This document shows, piece after piece, positions 60,736 to 64,000 of a DNA stretch of 64,000 nt. A model generated the notes under the pieces. It ran no database searches. It saw only the letters and a program-made list of their open reading frames with translations, and was not told the DNA's origin. A program made the translations under genes and the position numbers. This DNA comes from Trema orientale (Eukaryota; Streptophyta; Magnoliopsida; Rosales; Cannabaceae): the NCBI GenBank assembly GCA_002914845.1, contig JXTC01000411.1:132866-196865 (forward strand), given 5' to 3'. Within the stretch, counting starts at the first letter, position 1, and the number at the start of each line of letters is the position of its first letter.

Positions 60736-61690
60736 TTTCAAGCCTTCTGTATGATTAGAACACAAAAACAAGGAAAGGAAAGTTAAATCAGAACCAGCCA
60801 AGGCGAAGACAAGAGAACCCTGCTTTCACTTTCAACAAGAAATGTACTTCAGAACATTTCTTACAACAATGTGATCCCTACACAAGTCTACCAAATAAAA
60901 TAAAATCTAAGAATAGATCAAAATTGGAAACTCTATAAACTCCATTTGACACCCTGCAAATCCCACTTCCCTTTCCTTCTTTTAAACCCAGCTGCATAGT
61001 CCTTTCAAGTTTTTCAGATCATTCAAGTGGAAAGTACATGAAAATATCTCAATCCATTATATATGAGTAAATGAAACAAAAGGGTCAATGAGAAAAGGGA
61101 AAAAAATAGAGAGTAAAATCAGGCAGAGCAATTCAAGATTATATTGTATTTGTACCAGGCAAAATAGTAGTCATCATCCGGAGAAAAGACAATAAAACTG
61201 AAACCAATACAAACTTGTTCTCAATGGCGGCCTCAGAAACGAATAGAAAATGCTAATAACAATTATTACTTGAAAAAAAAAAAATGAGTGACAAACTGAA
61301 GATATATATCATCGTAAAAAACCAAAGAAAACCCAGATTGGAGAAAACTTAGAAAAGCCCCCATTAAAAAGCACAGAATCGAAGAAGAGTTCAGGGAGTA
61401 GTGCGTACATACGCAGATTTTTCTCGTATGTCGGCGGAGCGGACTCCCTGGTGCTGCTAAAAGGTAAGCCAAAGTTCGAAGCACAGCAGTTGTTGCGAAC
61501 CAACCTAAGCCAAATCAAAAACCAAAACACAAATATATGAATATGAATATAAACGAAAAACAAAAGATGGGTTGTGTTTGTCTTAGGGAGAGAGAGAGAG
61601 AGAGAGAGAGAGACGAGGACGGAAGTCATACGTTTCCGAGGAAGCAGGCCCACACGACCCAACCTTGGCTCGGAATTTTCATCGAACTTC
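60736..61690 (-). promoter_or_regulatory. 5'UTR, leader intron and promoter region of L-aspartate oxidase
   Basis: On the minus strand an acceptor (CATACAG, about 60750) lies just before the ATG, so at least one leader intron exists. The leader exon probably lies around 61400-61650, which is GC-richer and contains a (CT)n microsatellite (61589-61612 as GA on the plus strand). The long frame at 61309-61662 has no protein motif and is taken as leader sequence. Confidence 0.45.
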
Positions 61691-64000
61691 GCGCCATGCT
61701 TTCCTTATGAGCAGCCTCACCTTCTTCGTTTTTTTCTTCTCTTTTTCTTTTCCTCTTTTTTTTTTTTTTTGTCTTTTGTCCTTATTTGCAACGGTCTCTT
61801 TTTTTAATTATATTTGTTAAATCTCTTCTTAATTTCTCGTTTGAATAATGTTATGTCACTTAATCCTGACGTGTCAATTTGTCATTAATTAATTATAATT
61901 ATAATTCAAATAAGATCAATTTTGATGTGTCAGTTTGTCACTAACTAATCGTAATTATAATTCAATTAGAATTATATGAGACTCAATTTATTAATTAAAA
62001 TTATCTAATAATAAATAAACACATTATTGTGTGCCTCGTAGCATTGTTCCTGGTATTGAGTAATCTAACACTATCAACTTCCATAATAAATAATAATTAT
62101 GTTTGTTTCAGTAAACAAACCAAAAAATAAAAAAAAATCTGATCTCGGATATGTATTAATCGTGCTTTCGTTAGATGTATCTAACTAACTAAACTCAAAT
62201 ATAATGGACATCTAACTAACTAAACTCAAATATAATGGTCGATTCTAAAATTTTGTCTGGTGGAACTATAATTACAATTTATCTATTTTATGGGAGTTAT
62301 TCTATACTTTTCTATTTTTGGTGGGAGTTTTGTATACAATTTAAGCTAAAAGACAAAATATACGCAAATTTCTTAGTCATTTAAAAAATACATATAATAG
62401 TAATAGTGCTATAGTTGCTAGTACTATGATGTATTTGTGGTAGGGTGGAATGTGGAGATTGACATTGATAAATTTACGAGTACTCCAATCAGGTCTAAAT
62501 ACAAAATTTATGTAAGAATTTGGTTAAGATGGAAGTAGTTTATACACTTTTTGATATCTTAATTATGGTGCTGGACACCACTGGTGCCCTTAATTATGTA
62601 ATGTGTTGACCAATTGCCATAACAAGTCAAGCGGAGAAATTGGTAGTTGGAAATAATTGGCAAAATCATTATTGCTTTTATGGAAACCCTGTGATTTGTC
62701 CATTCAAAGACTGAGGAGTCAAAAAAAAAAAGAAAAGAAAAAGACGATGAATACTAAGACAAATACGTGGTACATGCACGATGGCTATGAACCACAAAAG
62801 CATAATCTTCTTGAAAAGTAGAAATTGCTCCTATCACCCAATTTTTATTTTTTTTTTCGCAAATAAAAAATTGGAAGAATTGACCAAAGTGGGGTCTTTT
62901 TTTAGTGCTTGACGGTGGAAAGTTCATGTACTTTTTTGGTCGTTTTCTCTTGTGGCTTTTGCTAAGTTGGTTTTAAGGTCAATACAAAATAATGAGACGA
63001 GTACACTGTACAAAAGACGAGTGGAATTACAATTACTCTAGGAAATGAAGAAGACAGCAGATTCAATCAAACCAGATTTGTTTTCTTTCGCTTATGTTTG
63101 TAAAAGGACAAGATTATTGTTGAAGATTTTGGAGTGTTACTATTTCATGCTGCTTCTTTTTTTTTTCACAAAAAAAAAAGAGCAATGAACAATTAATTTT
63201 AGTAATTGAAACTAAGAAATACAAATCAGATTTGTAAAGTAGTTACAAATTGTTTATTAAAACGTATCTATGAGGGATAATTTTTCTCAAATCAGTAATG
63301 AGAATCACATATGACCGGATGTATCAATTCAAAGGGAATGAAAAACACAATAGATAAAAAACATAAATACCTTATTTTTTCCAGTAATGTCTATGACTTG
63401 AGGTGATATATGAGTTGTGGTGTTCTAATTGGTGAATGTTATTAAATTAATAGGTTCTAATATCATAAGTTGGACATATTAAAATTATAATACAACGTAA
63501 ATAATGTTATATATTATAATATGTGAGATAAATACCATTATTCTCTTTTGACAAGTTGGACATATTAAAATTTATAATACAACATAAATAATGTTATATA
63601 TTATAATATGTGAGATAAATACCATTATTCTCTTTTGCCCTTTTGACATGAAATTTTTTGGCGAAATGTGAAATTATAGTAAATATTCCTTTTTTACTAT
63701 TTATTTTTTAATAAATATCCGTTTTGATTTAGAGTCAATTTATATACCAAGTACACCAAATTTTCACCTCAATTCATTTATATATTCGACCATTTATCTA
63801 TAAAAACTACGAAGGAACATCTTCATTTTACAGTAATATATTAATTATATAATGAAGAATCAAAATCAGCCATTTTGCTAAAGGCTCCAATTAGTCGGAA
63901 ACAATCGGCCCACAAAATGTGAAATCTGCAAAGAGACTTGGCCCAAGCCCAAATCAGTGTGTGGAGAGTTGGGCCAAGCCCTCAAAGGACTCCCGCCGAT
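61691..64000. other. Intergenic DNA with short tandem duplications
   Basis: No gene was recognised. A 31-bp unit (CATCTAACTAACTAAACTCA...) is doubled at about 62170-62240. An 86-bp unit starting AAGTTGGACATATTAAAATT is doubled at about 63466-63640. The last 100 bases carry GGCCCA/TGGGCC words (63909, 63945, 63972), which may belong to a promoter beyond the window. Confidence 0.55.

Noticed and set aside
61309..61662. 117-codon minus frame upstream of L-aspartate oxidase
   Set aside because: It contains a CT microsatellite translated as SLSLSL and no motif; most likely 5' leader and intron sequence.

Overview
The window is nuclear DNA of a dicot plant. It is AT-rich, has GT-AG introns, 5'UTR introns, microsatellites and many plant transposable-element signatures: Ty1-copia RT/RNase H, the tRNA-Met-type primer-binding site TGGTATCAGAGCC, CACTA termini, and Tourist-like and Mutator-like MITEs. 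A 47-base N run at 23442-23488 marks an assembly gap. I cannot name the species.

Layout. 1-12850 is repeat territory: a truncated copia pol on the minus strand, a PPR-gene fragment, a roughly 300-bp satellite, an unidentified GC-rich broken reading frame, CACTA-like terminal repeats and a 2.56-kb Tourist/Harbinger-type element. 12858-28857 is a head-to-tail tandem array, all on the plus strand, of five copies of a zinc-free MDR enone oxidoreductase of the strawberry FaQR / 2-methylene-furan-3-one reductase type. Copies A (16998), C (23951) and D (27295) are intact four-exon genes of 321, 320 and 320 aa. Copy 0 (12858) is a wreck disrupted by MITE and LTR insertions. Copy B (20444) carries two frameshifts and a deletion over an exon start.

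28858-47000 is mostly intergenic. It holds one seven-exon minus-strand gene (31679-33673) for a C2H2 zinc-finger protein with a REXO4-like exonuclease domain whose catalytic residues look lost. It also holds a foldback element, a non-autonomous CACTA element, a solo LTR with a perfect 5-bp target-site duplication, a Tourist-like MITE and two Mutator-type MITEs.

47000-61700 is the gene-rich part: a kinesin-light-chain-related TPR gene (plus strand, 733 aa, 5'UTR intron), two tandem GDSL esterase/lipase genes (minus, 378 and 370 aa), and a seven-coding-exon L-aspartate oxidase gene (minus, 658 aa, plastid NAD synthesis). 61700-64000 is intergenic with short tandem duplications.

The genes do not form a pathway. 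The main local story is a tandem array of redox enzymes with copies at different stages of decay, together with transposable-element insertions whose order can be read from target-site duplications. I found no CRISPR array, no tRNA or rRNA gene and no clearly new molecular system. All exon joins were made by hand from splice signals and reading-frame continuity.
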